Source: an uncultured Bacteroidales bacterium (lineage in GTDB: Bacteria; Bacteroidota; Bacteroidia; Bacteroidales; Paludibacteraceae). Taken from it: a stretch of DNA of 10,458 nt. The stretch lies in NCBI GenBank assembly GCA_946184195.1, contig CAMHEP010000044.1, positions 1-10,458 on the forward strand. Direction: 5' to 3'. Position numbers and translations under genes: made by a program. Below, in pieces: positions 1 through 8,028 of this stretch (the first letter of the stretch is position 1; each line of letters begins with the position of its first letter). The notes under the pieces were generated by a model that was not told the DNA's origin, made no database searches, and saw nothing but the letters and a program-made list of their open reading frames with translations.

Positions 1-609
1 GAGGATGAAGTGGTTGAGCAGCACCACCTGACGTGGAATTTCTCAGATAGTAAATTCGACGATTTCATCGGTTCCATTGCAACGACTAAGACGGTGGATA
101 ATCTCACGTTGGTCGGCAAATCCGGCGGTGCCATGACACTGGAAGCTAACGATAAGTATTATGTGGTGACTCCGGGCGATACCATTTTCTTCTCCAATCG
201 TCTTAAGACAGGTGGTACCGGTAAAGCGGACCAACGTATTCTCACTTTTCCGGTGACGGGTGCATGCACCATAGATGTATATCTTATGTCAGGTTCGTCG
301 AGTTCCCGCACGCTCAACGTGTGGTCTGGCAGCGTGAGCACAGAGAATATCCTCACCGCCTTGACTGTCCCTACTGAACTAACCAAGGTGACTTATACCT
401 ACAACGGTTCGGCAACTACTATTGTGCTGGGGTCGGCTAACAGCGGACTGAGTATCTATGCCATCCACATCACCTATCTTCCCGACCACGGCACAGCGAT
501 CGAGGAAACGAGTGTACCGGATGAGACGCAGAAAATTCTGCACAACGGACAACTCCTCATTCGCCGGGACGATGCCGTGTATAATGTGATGGGGCAGACT
601 GTCCGTTAG
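1..609 (+). CDS. C-terminal part of a secreted, probably carbohydrate-active protein (5' end outside window)
   Basis: The reading frame is open from base 1 to a TAG at 607-609, giving 202 visible residues; the start lies outside the window. A GTG at 10 is an in-frame codon and need not be a start. Residues about 8-158 look like one beta-rich accessory domain: it begins with a WNFSDSKF segment and ends with SGLSIYAIHI. From memory, this pattern occurs at the C-terminus of Bacteroidales pectate lyases and other secreted polysaccharide-degrading enzymes. The last 25 residues (KILHNGQLLIRR, then YNVMGQTVR) resemble the short terminal module (NGQ..I.R...YN..GQ.V) common on Prevotella-like exported proteins, perhaps a sorting or anchoring tail. 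No catalytic domain is visible, so the enzyme class is unknown. It converges on sdhB and is followed by a hairpin terminator. That it is a real gene end is well supported; pectin as substrate is inference. Confidence 0.8.
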   Translation, partial: EDEVVEQHHLTWNFSDSKFDDFIGSIATTKTVDNLTLVGKSGGAMTLEANDKYYVVTPGDTIFFSNRLKTGGTGKADQRILTFPVTGACTIDVYLMSGSSSSRTLNVWSGSVSTENILTALTVPTELTKVTYTYNGSATTIVLGSANSGLSIYAIHITYLPDHGTAIEETSVPDETQKILHNGQLLIRRDDAVYNVMGQTVR

Positions 610-641
610 GTCCGTTTATCCCCTCAGTTCATCTGAATAAT

Positions 642-675
642 AAGGGCGACACGTTTCCGTGCCGCCCTTTATTTT
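642..675 (+). terminator. Intrinsic terminator of the leftmost gene, possibly bidirectional
   Basis: Bases 642-653 (AAGGGCGACACG) pair with 658-669 (CGTGCCGCCCTT) over 12 positions with a single A-C mismatch at 649/662, closing a TTTC loop. The tract TATTTTTATCC follows on the plus strand. The hairpin starts 33 nt after the plus-strand stop. It also lies about 60 nt beyond the sdhB stop on the other strand, where the exit tract (TTATTATT) is weaker, so it may also stop sdhCAB transcripts. Confidence 0.8.
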
Positions 676-730
676 TATCCTTTTTGTAGGCTCCGTATAG
701 GACATACAAAGGACATCAGTAGGCTTTCAC

Positions 731-1486
731 TTAGTCGCTAAACTTAGCTGCGAGGAACTCGCGGTTCAGACGAGCTATGTGTGCCAGACTCACTTGTTTC
801 GGGCACTCAGCAGCGCAAGCGCCGGTGTTGGTGCAGTTACCGAAACCGAGTTCATCCATCTTAGCCAGCATGTTCTTAGCGCGCTGTTTAGCCTCTATCT
901 TACCCTGCGGGAGCAGAGCCAATTGGCTCACTTTAGCAGCTACAAAAAGCATTGCCGAGCCGTTCTTGCATGCAGCAGCGCACGCACCGCAACCGATGCA
1001 ACTGGCGGCATCCATAGCCTCGTCTGCCTTGGGTTTGGGGATAGGTATAGCGTTAGCATCAGGCACACCGCCTGTATTCACACTCACGAAACCACCGGCT
1101 TGCATAATCTTATCGTATGCCAGACGGTCCACCATCAAGTCCTTGATAACCGGGAATGCACGGCTGCGCCAAGGCTCCACGGTGATAGTCTCACCGTCAT
1201 GGAACTTACGCATATGCAGCTGGCAGGTAGTGATGGCGCTATCAGGTCCGTGAGGATGACCGTTCACGTACATCGAGCACATACCGCAGATACCCTCGCG
1301 ACAATCGTGGTCGAAAGCGATGGGGGCCTTGTGCTCCGCAATCAGTTGCTCATTCAGTATGTCTATCATCTCAAGGAACGAAGCGCCTTGGAAGATGTTT
1401 TTCAGTTCGTAGGTCTCAAAGTGACCTTGTGCCTTGGGGCCGGCCTGACGCCAAACCCGTACTTTAATATTTATATATCCGTCCAT
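731..1486 (-). CDS. sdhB: Succinate dehydrogenase/fumarate reductase iron-sulfur subunit
   Basis: This 251-residue subunit carries electrons between the flavin of SdhA and the quinone site of SdhC. The N-terminal ferredoxin-like domain holds the [2Fe-2S] ligands C62, C67 and C70 in CREGICGMC, plus C88. The C-terminal domain holds C163-x2-C166-x2-C169-x3-C173 and then C218-x5-C224-x3-C228-P, supplying the [4Fe-4S] and [3Fe-4S] clusters. Length and motif order are normal for the family. The ATG at 1486 lies 6 nt after the sdhA stop, so the two genes are co-transcribed and probably translationally coupled. It is the last gene of the sdhCAB operon, followed by a gap of about 120 bp to the converging gene. 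Sequence alone does not tell whether the complex runs mainly as succinate dehydrogenase or fumarate reductase; in anaerobic Bacteroidales the fumarate-reducing direction is usual, so frdB is an equally valid name. Confidence 0.96.
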   Translation of the reverse strand: MDGYINIKVRVWRQAGPKAQGHFETYELKNIFQGASFLEMIDILNEQLIAEHKAPIAFDHDCREGICGMCSMYVNGHPHGPDSAITTCQLHMRKFHDGETITVEPWRSRAFPVIKDLMVDRLAYDKIMQAGGFVSVNTGGVPDANAIPIPKPKADEAMDAASCIGCGACAAACKNGSAMLFVAAKVSQLALLPQGKIEAKQRAKNMLAKMDELGFGNCTNTGACAAECPKQVSLAHIARLNREFLAAKFSD

Positions 1487-1492
1487 GATAGA

Positions 1493-3544
1493 TTATGCTT
1501 TATAGTTACGTGTTTTGCGTTCAGTAAATTCGTAGTCGAGCGGCTCCTTGATAAGTTCGGGTTCACTGTCCTCACCGGTATATTTCCAGCAAGCCACATA
1601 CGAGAACTTATCATCTTGGCGAAGTGCTTCACCCTCTTCGGTCTGGTACTCCTCACGGAAGTGACCGCCACAACTCTCCTCGCGGTTGAGGGCGTCGATA
1701 GCCATCAGTCGGCCTATCTCAATGAAGTCTGCCAAACGAAGAGCTTTCTCCAATTCGTTATTCAGGCTCGCAGCCTCACCGGGGATATAGACATTGGTCC
1801 AGAACTCTTTCTTGATAGCATCGATTTTCTCGATAGCTGTCTTCAGGCTCTCTGCCGTACGACCCATTCCGACGAAATCCCACATGATAAGTCCTAACTC
1901 TTTGTGGATACTATCCACAGAACGTTTACCCTGAATCTTCATCAGTCGGTCTATCTTCTCCTGTACGCGCTTTTCTGCCTCTGCGAACTCGGGAAGGTCA
2001 GTCGACATACGGGGAACACCGATTTGGTCACTCAGATAGTTCTGTATCGTGTAAGGCAGCACGAAGTAACCGTCAGCCAAGCCTTGCATCAACGCGGAAG
2101 CACCCAAGCGGTTAGCACCGTGGTCGGAGAAGTTTGCCTCGCCGATACAGAAGAGACCCTTCACGCTGGTCTGCAACTCGTAGTCAACCCATATACCACC
2201 CATCGTATAGTGGATAGCGGGGAAGATCATCATCGGGTTCTCATAGGGATTTTCGTCCACAATCTTCTCATACATCTGGAAGAGGTTGCCATATTTCTGA
2301 GCCACCACATCCTTGCCCAGACGCTGGATAGCATCGCTGAAGTCGAGGAAGACAGCCAGTCCCGTGTTGTTCACACCGTAGCCCTTGTCACAACGCTCCT
2401 TGGCAGCGCGGCTGGCAACGTCACGCGGTACAAGGTTACCGAAGGCAGGGTATCTGCGCTCCAAGTAGTAGTCGCGGTCCTCTTCAGGGATATCGCGTCC
2501 CTTTATCTCGCCGGCTTGCAGACGTTTGGCATCCTCTAACTTCTTCGGCACCCAGATACGGCCGTCGTTACGCAGTGACTCCGACATCAGCGTCAGTTTG
2601 CTCTGGAAATCGCCATGCTTGGGTATACAGGTCGGGTGTATCTGTGCGTAGCAGGGATTAGCGAAATAGGCACCGTGACGATACATCTGCATGGCTGCCG
2701 AACCATTACTTGCCATCGCGTTGGTGGAGAGGAAGAAAGTGTTACCGTATCCACCGCTGGCTACTACCACGGCGTGACCGAAGAAACGCTCAATGCGCCC
2801 TGTCACCAGGTTACGGGCGATGATACCGCGAGCACGTTCTTCACCGTTTTCGTCTTTAATCATGACGATATCGAGCATCTCATGGCGATTATACATCTTC
2901 ACCTTGCCTTTACCTATCTGACGGCTGAGGGCGCTATAAGCTCCGAGCAGCAACTGCTGACCGGTCTGTCCCTTAGCGTAGAAGGTACGGCTTACCTGTG
3001 CACCACCGAAACTGCGGTTGTCCAGCAGTCCTCCGTATTCACGGGCAAAAGGTACACCCTGAGCCACACACTGGTCGATGATGTTGTTGCTCACCTCAGC
3101 CAGACGGTAGACGTTAGCTTCGCGGGCACGGTAGTCACCGCCCTTGATGGTATCATAGTAGAGACGATAAACACTATCGCCGTCGTTCTGATAGTTCTTA
3201 GCGGCATTGATACCACCCTGTGCAGCGATACTGTGTGCACGACGGGGACTATCCTGTATACAGAAGTTCAATACATTAAATCCTAACTCTGCCAACGTAG
3301 CCGCAGCACTGGCTCCGGCAAGACCCGTTCCCACCACGATAATGTCCAAACGACGTTTGTTAGCGGGGTTAACCAGTTTCTGATGGTCCTTGTAGTTGGT
3401 CCATTTCTTCTCCAGCGGTCCCTCAGGAATTTTCGCCATCTTAGGGGTAATCACGTTTGCCTCCTTGGCTGCTTGCTCCACGGCTTCATCTATTTTATCA
3501 GCCGCTTTCTTGACCACTTTCTTGATTTCGTCTTTTATAGCCAT
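1493..3544 (-). CDS. sdhA: Succinate dehydrogenase/fumarate reductase flavoprotein subunit
   Basis: This is the catalytic subunit, interconverting succinate and fumarate on a covalently bound FAD (683 residues). A Rossmann-type dinucleotide-binding motif lies at residues 68-80 (DIIVVGTGLAGAS). The segment RRAHSIAAQGGINAA carries H104, the expected covalent FAD attachment histidine. Further on are the family segments HPTCIPKHGDF and RYPAFGNLVPRDVASRA, the latter holding the catalytic-arginine region. The ATG at 3544 is 48 nt from the sdhC stop. It gives about 35 extra N-terminal residues rich in Lys, Glu and Ala, a predicted amphipathic helix not typical of the family. An in-frame ATG at 3439 (M36, MAKIPEGPL) would remove exactly this extension. 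I kept the upstream start because the spacing suits an operon, but the choice is not settled. The protein acts with SdhB and SdhC at the inner membrane. Confidence 0.95.
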   Translation of the reverse strand: MAIKDEIKKVVKKAADKIDEAVEQAAKEANVITPKMAKIPEGPLEKKWTNYKDHQKLVNPANKRRLDIIVVGTGLAGASAAATLAELGFNVLNFCIQDSPRRAHSIAAQGGINAAKNYQNDGDSVYRLYYDTIKGGDYRAREANVYRLAEVSNNIIDQCVAQGVPFAREYGGLLDNRSFGGAQVSRTFYAKGQTGQQLLLGAYSALSRQIGKGKVKMYNRHEMLDIVMIKDENGEERARGIIARNLVTGRIERFFGHAVVVASGGYGNTFFLSTNAMASNGSAAMQMYRHGAYFANPCYAQIHPTCIPKHGDFQSKLTLMSESLRNDGRIWVPKKLEDAKRLQAGEIKGRDIPEEDRDYYLERRYPAFGNLVPRDVASRAAKERCDKGYGVNNTGLAVFLDFSDAIQRLGKDVVAQKYGNLFQMYEKIVDENPYENPMMIFPAIHYTMGGIWVDYELQTSVKGLFCIGEANFSDHGANRLGASALMQGLADGYFVLPYTIQNYLSDQIGVPRMSTDLPEFAEAEKRVQEKIDRLMKIQGKRSVDSIHKELGLIMWDFVGMGRTAESLKTAIEKIDAIKKEFWTNVYIPGEAASLNNELEKALRLADFIEIGRLMAIDALNREESCGGHFREEYQTEEGEALRQDDKFSYVACWKYTGEDSEPELIKEPLDYEFTERKTRNYKA

Positions 3545-3592
3545 AGTTGTAATCTATTATCTTTTGAGCGAATAATTATTACCTCTTTCTTC

Positions 3593-4285
3593 TTATAGCA
3601 GCGCACCTATTCCCATACCGAAATAGTAGAGCACCACGATGGTGAAGGGCAGGATAACCAGCGTAGCCACTACGGTGCTGATTACCTTCACGCGGGGTTG
3701 CCAGGTCTCGTTGTTCAGCCCCATACTGGTCATAGCCGAACCCACTCCGTGATTCAGGTGGAGCCACAATACGCAGAACCATATGAGGTACAACACGCAG
3801 TATATTTGTCCACACACCGGTGTTGTGAACAAAGCATTCACATAGGCCGCACCATCCTGCGGGTCAAAGGCCCCGGTGTGGATACCTGTCAGCTCGGCGA
3901 ATTGCATCTTAAACCAGAAGTTATATAAGTGCAGTACCAGAAAGAAAAACACTACCAGTCCGAGCACCAACATATTCTCAGATTCCCAAGTCACGCCCTC
4001 TTTCTTGCCCGACACGGCATAACGGTCGTTACCGCGAGCGCGACGATTCAGGATAGTCAGATAGATACCGTAGCAGAAATGTACCAGCACCAATAGTGCA
4101 ATAAGCATGGAGCCGAGAACAGCGTACCAGTTTGCGCCGAGCAAACGGCAAATCGTGTTGTAGGCCTCCTCGCTAAATACCAAAGCGAGGTTCATACAGC
4201 CGTGAAAGAGCAGAAACAGCACCAACGCCGTTCCACTGATTGCCATAACGAATTTACGGCCAACAGAAGAGTCTTTTAACCACAT
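3593..4285 (-). CDS. sdhC: Succinate dehydrogenase/fumarate reductase cytochrome b membrane subunit
   Basis: This 230-residue integral membrane protein anchors SdhA/SdhB and exchanges electrons with quinone. Five hydrophobic helices are visible at about residues 11-33, 53-80, 103-127, 158-183 and 200-226, the layout of the single-subunit type B (di-haem) anchor known from Wolinella and Bacillus. Candidate haem b ligands are H28, H69 and H119, one in each of the first three helices, and H176 or H179 in the fourth (WLHLNHG). The loop between helices 3 and 4 is slightly long (GAFDPQDGAAYVNALF). A separate SdhD is not expected in this class and none is present. The ATG at 4285 is preceded by an A-rich leader of about 40 nt and a good Bacteroidetes promoter. 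It is the first gene of the operon. Family assignment is firm; the individual haem ligands are inferred from position. Confidence 0.94.
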   Translation of the reverse strand: MWLKDSSVGRKFVMAISGTALVLFLLFHGCMNLALVFSEEAYNTICRLLGANWYAVLGSMLIALLVLVHFCYGIYLTILNRRARGNDRYAVSGKKEGVTWESENMLVLGLVVFFFLVLHLYNFWFKMQFAELTGIHTGAFDPQDGAAYVNALFTTPVCGQIYCVLYLIWFCVLWLHLNHGVGSAMTSMGLNNETWQPRVKVISTVVATLVILPFTIVVLYYFGMGIGALL

Positions 4286-4333
4286 AGTTTTTTGTATAAA
4301 ATTAATTTTTTCTTAAGTTTTCTTTTGCCGCTA

Positions 4334-4365
4334 CAAAGGTACGACTTTTTTTTCACTTACACAAA
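4334..4365 (-). promoter_or_regulatory. Bacteroidetes-type promoter for sdhCAB
   Basis: Read on the minus strand, TTTG (4365-4362) is followed after 20 nt by TACCTTTG (4341-4334). This matches the Bacteroidetes primary-sigma consensus of a -33 TTTG and a -7 TAnnTTTG. The start point is expected near 4327-4329, leaving an A/T-rich leader of about 42 nt before the sdhC ATG. The -33 element begins only 15 nt after the pfkA stop codon. Confidence 0.85.
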
Positions 4366-4380
4366 TATTTCCCACTTTTT

Positions 4381-5364
4381 CTAAATACTTAGCACTTGCA
4401 GTGCCTGCCATTTATCGTCCTTGATGTCTTTTTTCTCCTTAATGGCTTTGGTGAGCGGCACGTATACCACCTCATTGTTTTGCACACCCACCATGATGGA
4501 ACGTTGCTCGTCCAATAGGGCTTGTATAGCGGCACATCCTAAGCGGGAAGCCAGGATACGGTCGTAAGCGGTCGGACTACCGCCGCGTTGCAAGTGACCC
4601 AATATGGTCACGCGGGTACCGTATTCAGGATGATACTTCTCGATAATCTCAGCCACTGCTTTGGCACCACCCTCGATGGCGTGTTCCTGCACAAGCACGA
4701 TACCGCTGTTCTTGTGTTTGCGGCGTCCTTGACCGATAGCAGCCTCCAACTGTTCGGCAACAGCGGTACGCTCAGGGATGATGGCAGCCTCAGCGCCGGC
4801 AGCGATAGCAGCATTCAGTGTCAGGAAACCGGCATCACGACCCATCACCTCCACAAGGAACAGTCGCTCGTGGCTGGTTCCCGTATCGCGCAGTTTGTCC
4901 ACGCACTCTACGATGGTATTCAGTGCTGTATCATAGCCGATGGTGCTGTCGGTGCCCCACAGGTCGTTGTCTATCGTACCGGGTATACCAATCACCGGCA
5001 CGTTGTATTCCTGTGCCAGAGCTCTCGCTCCGGTAAACGAGCCGTCACCACCGATGACGATGAGAGCGTCTATCTCCTCTTTCTGCAGCACATCGTAAGC
5101 TCTCTTTCTGCCCTCAACGGTCTTAAACTCCTCGCTGCGGGCAGACTTGAGTATGGTGCCACCGCGCTGGATGATACCACTCACGTCCTGCGTCGTAAAC
5201 TCCTGTACCTCGCCGTCCATCAAGCCTTTATAGCCGCGATAGATAGCCTTCACACGGATGCCATTGGCTATAGCCGCACGTGTCACGGCACGCACGGCCG
5301 CATTCATTCCCGGTGCATCGCCACCACTGGTCAGCACCCCCACTGTTCGAATCTTATATTCCAT
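4381..5364 (-). CDS. pfkA: ATP-dependent 6-phosphofructokinase
   Basis: The enzyme phosphorylates fructose 6-phosphate to fructose 1,6-bisphosphate, the committed step of glycolysis, in the cytosol (327 residues, standard for bacterial PfkA). Visible motifs are the ATP-binding GVLTSGGDAPGMN near residues 9-21, GGDGSF at 105-110, and the catalytic PGTIDND at 128-134 with D132 as the likely base. The substrate-binding EVMGRDAGF (172-180) and GHLQRGGSP (256-264) follow. A glycine is present in both GGDGS and PGTIDND, where pyrophosphate-dependent enzymes carry Asp and Lys, which points to ATP as phosphate donor. The gene follows ispH by 27 nt and is the last of the five-gene minus-strand run. 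No hairpin terminator is seen after its TAG at 4381-4383; the sdhC promoter begins at once. Confidence 0.96.
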   Translation of the reverse strand: MEYKIRTVGVLTSGGDAPGMNAAVRAVTRAAIANGIRVKAIYRGYKGLMDGEVQEFTTQDVSGIIQRGGTILKSARSEEFKTVEGRKRAYDVLQKEEIDALIVIGGDGSFTGARALAQEYNVPVIGIPGTIDNDLWGTDSTIGYDTALNTIVECVDKLRDTGTSHERLFLVEVMGRDAGFLTLNAAIAAGAEAAIIPERTAVAEQLEAAIGQGRRKHKNSGIVLVQEHAIEGGAKAVAEIIEKYHPEYGTRVTILGHLQRGGSPTAYDRILASRLGCAAIQALLDEQRSIMVGVQNNEVVYVPLTKAIKEKKDIKDDKWQALQVLSI

Positions 5365-5391
5365 TGTCTTGTATTGTTTTTTACTATATTG

Positions 5392-6267
5392 CTATACTTC
5401 AAGATTTCTATCCATCGTGCCTTCTTTTATCCTCTCCTCTACGCTCTCCATCAGCCATAGCGGCGTACTTGTTGCGCCGCATATGCCTACCCGCTCATAC
5501 CGTCTTATCTCAGCCACGTGTTCGTCGCTCAGTTCCTCAGCGCTGCTTACGAACAGGGTATGCCCGTTCGCTTCGCGGCATTGCTCAAAGAGCACCTTCG
5601 CGTTCGACGATTTCTTGCCTCCCACAAAGATGACGACATCTTGAGCCGCAGCAAACTCACGCAGCCGTGCCACCCTATTAGCCACATTACGGCATATCGT
5701 GTCGTGAGCCTCAAAACCTGCCTTAGCACGCTCGCGCATCAACTGTGTCAGTTCCCTGAACTCCTCCACCGACTTGGTCGTCTGGCTGAACAGATAGATG
5801 GGCTTATCATAGTCCACTTTATCAAGATCATCTTTACTCTCCACCACGACGGCATTGTTATTGGTTTGTCCCATCAATCCGATGACTTCAGCGTGTCCCA
5901 CTTTACCAAATATCACTATTTGTGCCTCGGGATGAGCCGCATAAGTATCACGAATACGCTTCTGCAGATGGAGCACTACGGGACAGGATGCGTCGATTAT
6001 CTCTATGCCGTTATCGCGGGCTATGCGATAGGTAGAGGGCGGTTCGCCGTGAGCCCGGAGCAGCACCCGTCCGCCATGCAGTACCCTCAGGTCATCGTAA
6101 TCAATGGTCTGTAGTCCCATCTTCTCCAACCTATCTACCTCCTGCCCATTATGAACAATATCGCCGAGGCAGTATAACTGCCCCCGCGTCAATTCCTCCT
6201 CTGCCTTTCGGATGGCGCTGGTCACGCCGAAGCAGAATCCGCTATTCTTATCTATGGATACGGTCAT
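5392..6267 (-). CDS. ispH: 4-hydroxy-3-methylbut-2-enyl diphosphate reductase
   Basis: This is the last enzyme of the non-mevalonate (MEP) isoprenoid pathway, reducing HMBPP to isopentenyl and dimethylallyl diphosphate with a [4Fe-4S] cluster (291 residues, normal length). The three cluster cysteines are C12 (SGFCFGV), C95 (DASCPVV) and C192 (DTICRNV). Substrate-phosphate ligands are at H40 (IVHN), H73 (RAHGEPP) and H125 with E127 (GHAEVIG). The SQTTKS segment (161-166), the KKSSNAK segment (218-224) and a C-terminal GATSTP (264-269) complete the active site. The ATG at 6267 lies inside the 3' end of cmk (20-nt overlap), so translation is probably coupled. Its products feed undecaprenyl phosphate and menaquinone, the latter being the likely partner of the neighbouring SdhCAB complex. 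Confidence 0.96.
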   Translation of the reverse strand: MTVSIDKNSGFCFGVTSAIRKAEEELTRGQLYCLGDIVHNGQEVDRLEKMGLQTIDYDDLRVLHGGRVLLRAHGEPPSTYRIARDNGIEIIDASCPVVLHLQKRIRDTYAAHPEAQIVIFGKVGHAEVIGLMGQTNNNAVVVESKDDLDKVDYDKPIYLFSQTTKSVEEFRELTQLMRERAKAGFEAHDTICRNVANRVARLREFAAAQDVVIFVGGKKSSNAKVLFEQCREANGHTLFVSSAEELSDEHVAEIRRYERVGICGATSTPLWLMESVEERIKEGTMDRNLEV

Positions 6268-6928
6268 CGAAGATGCGGCATATTTTCTCCATCTGCTCTG
6301 TGGGAGTCAGCGACGAGTTATCTATCACCACGGCATCATCGGCTTGACGGAGCGGTGACTCATCGCGGTGTGTATCGCGGTAATCACGGTCGTTCACGTC
6401 AGCAAGCACCTCTGCAAAAACGGGGGTCTCGCCCTTACCACGGAGTTCGTCATAACGGCGTTGGGCACGCACCTCGGGACTGGCGGTCATAAAGAGCTTC
6501 AGTTCCGCCTTCGGGAAGACTACGGTACCTATGTCACGACCGTCCATCACGATACCCTTTTGTATGCCCATAGCCTGCTGTTGGGCGACTAAGAAAGCGC
6601 GCACCTCCTTGATAGGGGATACGCGTGATGCCATATTGCCGACCTCCAAAGTACGAATACGGGCTTCTACGTCCTCACCGTTCAGCATAGTATGCTGCGT
6701 ACCGTCCGGCATCAAAGAAAAACGTATCTCGACATGCGGCAGCACGTTGTTCCAATCCGCCCCTGCCTCTACATCGATACTATGTTCCATGCAGTATAAT
6801 GCCACTGCGCGGTACATGGCTCCGGTGTCTACATATGTATATCCTGCGTATTTGGCTAAGGCTTTAGCCACGGTCGACTTGCCGCATGATGAGTAGCCGT
6901 CAATGGCTACGATGATTTTGTTTTTCAT
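6248..6928 (-). CDS. cmk: (d)CMP kinase (cytidylate kinase)
   Basis: The enzyme phosphorylates CMP and dCMP to the diphosphates in the cytosol (226 residues, normal length). The P-loop is GYSSCGKST at residues 11-19, followed by the CMP-binding segment YVDTGAMYRAVALY (32-45). The central region carries GNMASRVSP (97-105), GRDIGTVVFP (130-139) and an arginine-rich lid (RAQRRYDELR, 154-163) with a second set at RDYRDTHRDESPL. The ending DNSSLTPTEQMEKI is typical of the family. The start codon overlaps the porQ stop as ATGA (4 nt), and the 3' end overlaps ispH by 20 nt, so it sits in the middle of a coupled operon. The order cmk-ispH-pfkA is one I associate with Bacteroidales chromosomes (from memory, not verified here). 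Confidence 0.96.
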   Translation of the reverse strand: MKNKIIVAIDGYSSCGKSTVAKALAKYAGYTYVDTGAMYRAVALYCMEHSIDVEAGADWNNVLPHVEIRFSLMPDGTQHTMLNGEDVEARIRTLEVGNMASRVSPIKEVRAFLVAQQQAMGIQKGIVMDGRDIGTVVFPKAELKLFMTASPEVRAQRRYDELRGKGETPVFAEVLADVNDRDYRDTHRDESPLRQADDAVVIDNSSLTPTEQMEKICRIFDDRIHR

Positions 6929-8028
6929 TTCAACATCGAATTGATATCCAGGCTCAGTCCCACTTGATAGGTCAGGCTGCTCTTATTGAGTTGTGACATG
7001 GCGAAACCTATGCGGAACTTATATATCCTCACTCCGGCACCGATGGCGAAACCTGCCAACGAGCGTTGGTCTGTCAGGTTAAGTTCCGCACGATGACGGT
7101 GATTGTAACTCAATGTCAAGTAGAACCGTTCACTCTTAGGCAGGATGTCGATGGCGAATATCGTATGCCGAAACATCATGTCATACCACTGCACCTCTGC
7201 TTTCTCGGTCGGTTCGCCGGTGCTGTTGAGCGGTATATTGGTGTGCTGGTAACTCAGGTTCCATGTCTGCATGTTGTGTATCGTCATACTCAAACGAATC
7301 GGTGCATGCTTGAAACGGTAACTAAGTCCCAACTGCAAGTTGAGCGGAAGCATCTCCCGTCCCGTACCATCCTCCCGGCTATAGTAGCTCTTGAGCTGCC
7401 ATCCTATGTTCTGCAGAGATAGTCCTATCTGGAGCGTAGAGTCTTTCAGTTGGAAGTGTCCGCCTACGTCTGCACCGATGGCGAAACTGCTGTGTGTCTC
7501 GTATATACTATAGACCGGCTTGAGGCTCACACCGACGGTAAACATCTTACCGAGTTGCCGGGCGTACATCACGTCCACCAAGATGTCTTTGGCGGTGAAG
7601 GTTCCTCCTGTCAGGTTGCCGCGTTCGTCGGCATATTGCATCTTACCATGGTCCAAATAGTGGACACCGACAGCAAAATAATTAGGTTTATCCGGCTCGT
7701 CCGGATGTTTCTCTATCTTACTGCGTGAGAAATTATGTCCATATAGTACACTGCCGAACATCGTTCCGGGCATCCAGTAGGCGAAGTTAAGACTCAGCAC
7801 CTTATCGGTTCGTGTGCCGAGCAAGGCGGGGTTACACATCGCCATGCTCAGTTCGCCGTCGCGGATAGCCACATTACTTCCACCCAGTGCATTCAGTCGG
7901 GACGAAGCAGGCAGTCCCATGAAACTGAACACGCTCGTTCCGCCTCCCACGTACTGCGCCCGTACCGGCTGAATCAACATTCCTGCCAGCAAGAGCCAAA
8001 CACCCAGTATGTATCTTTCCTTTATCAT
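6925..8028 (-). CDS. porQ: PorQ-like type IX secretion / PorV-family outer membrane barrel protein
   Basis: This 367-residue protein opens with a signal peptide (MIKER, hydrophobic core, VRA|Q, cleavage predicted after A24). The mature start YVGGGTSVFSFMGLPASSRLNALGG, followed by NVAIRDGELSMAMCNPALL, is the signature I recall for PorQ and related PorV-like proteins. The rest is a run of alternating-hydrophobic beta strands, typical of a FadL-like barrel, ending in GLSLDINSMLK. In Porphyromonas PorQ is one of the T9SS outer-membrane components; in species without a full T9SS the same family can persist with an unclear role. It overlaps the upstream hydrolase by 4 nt and cmk by 4 nt. The presence of a complete T9SS cannot be judged from this window. 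Family membership is confident; the exact paralog (PorQ versus another PorV homolog) is a little less so. Confidence 0.82.
   Translation of the reverse strand: MIKERYILGVWLLLAGMLIQPVRAQYVGGGTSVFSFMGLPASSRLNALGGSNVAIRDGELSMAMCNPALLGTRTDKVLSLNFAYWMPGTMFGSVLYGHNFSRSKIEKHPDEPDKPNYFAVGVHYLDHGKMQYADERGNLTGGTFTAKDILVDVMYARQLGKMFTVGVSLKPVYSIYETHSSFAIGADVGGHFQLKDSTLQIGLSLQNIGWQLKSYYSREDGTGREMLPLNLQLGLSYRFKHAPIRLSMTIHNMQTWNLSYQHTNIPLNSTGEPTEKAEVQWYDMMFRHTIFAIDILPKSERFYLTLSYNHRHRAELNLTDQRSLAGFAIGAGVRIYKFRIGFAMSQLNKSSLTYQVGLSLDINSMLK

Noticed and set aside
779..1897. Long plus-strand open frame of 372 codons across sdhB and the 3' part of sdhA
   Set aside because: It lies entirely antisense to two well-supported genes, has no recognisable domain, and spans their junction; it is a by-product of codon bias in the opposite strand.
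1904..3286. Two further plus-strand open frames (1904-2539 and 2615-3286) opposite sdhA
   Set aside because: Antisense to the conserved flavoprotein, with no protein-like features or start context of their own.
4381..5364. Pyrophosphate-dependent phosphofructokinase
   Set aside because: The residues that mark PPi dependence (Asp in GGDD and Lys in PKTIDND) are replaced by Gly in both motifs.
4588..6114. Plus-strand open frames opposite pfkA and ispH
   Set aside because: Fully covered by conserved minus-strand enzymes; the translations show no known motif.
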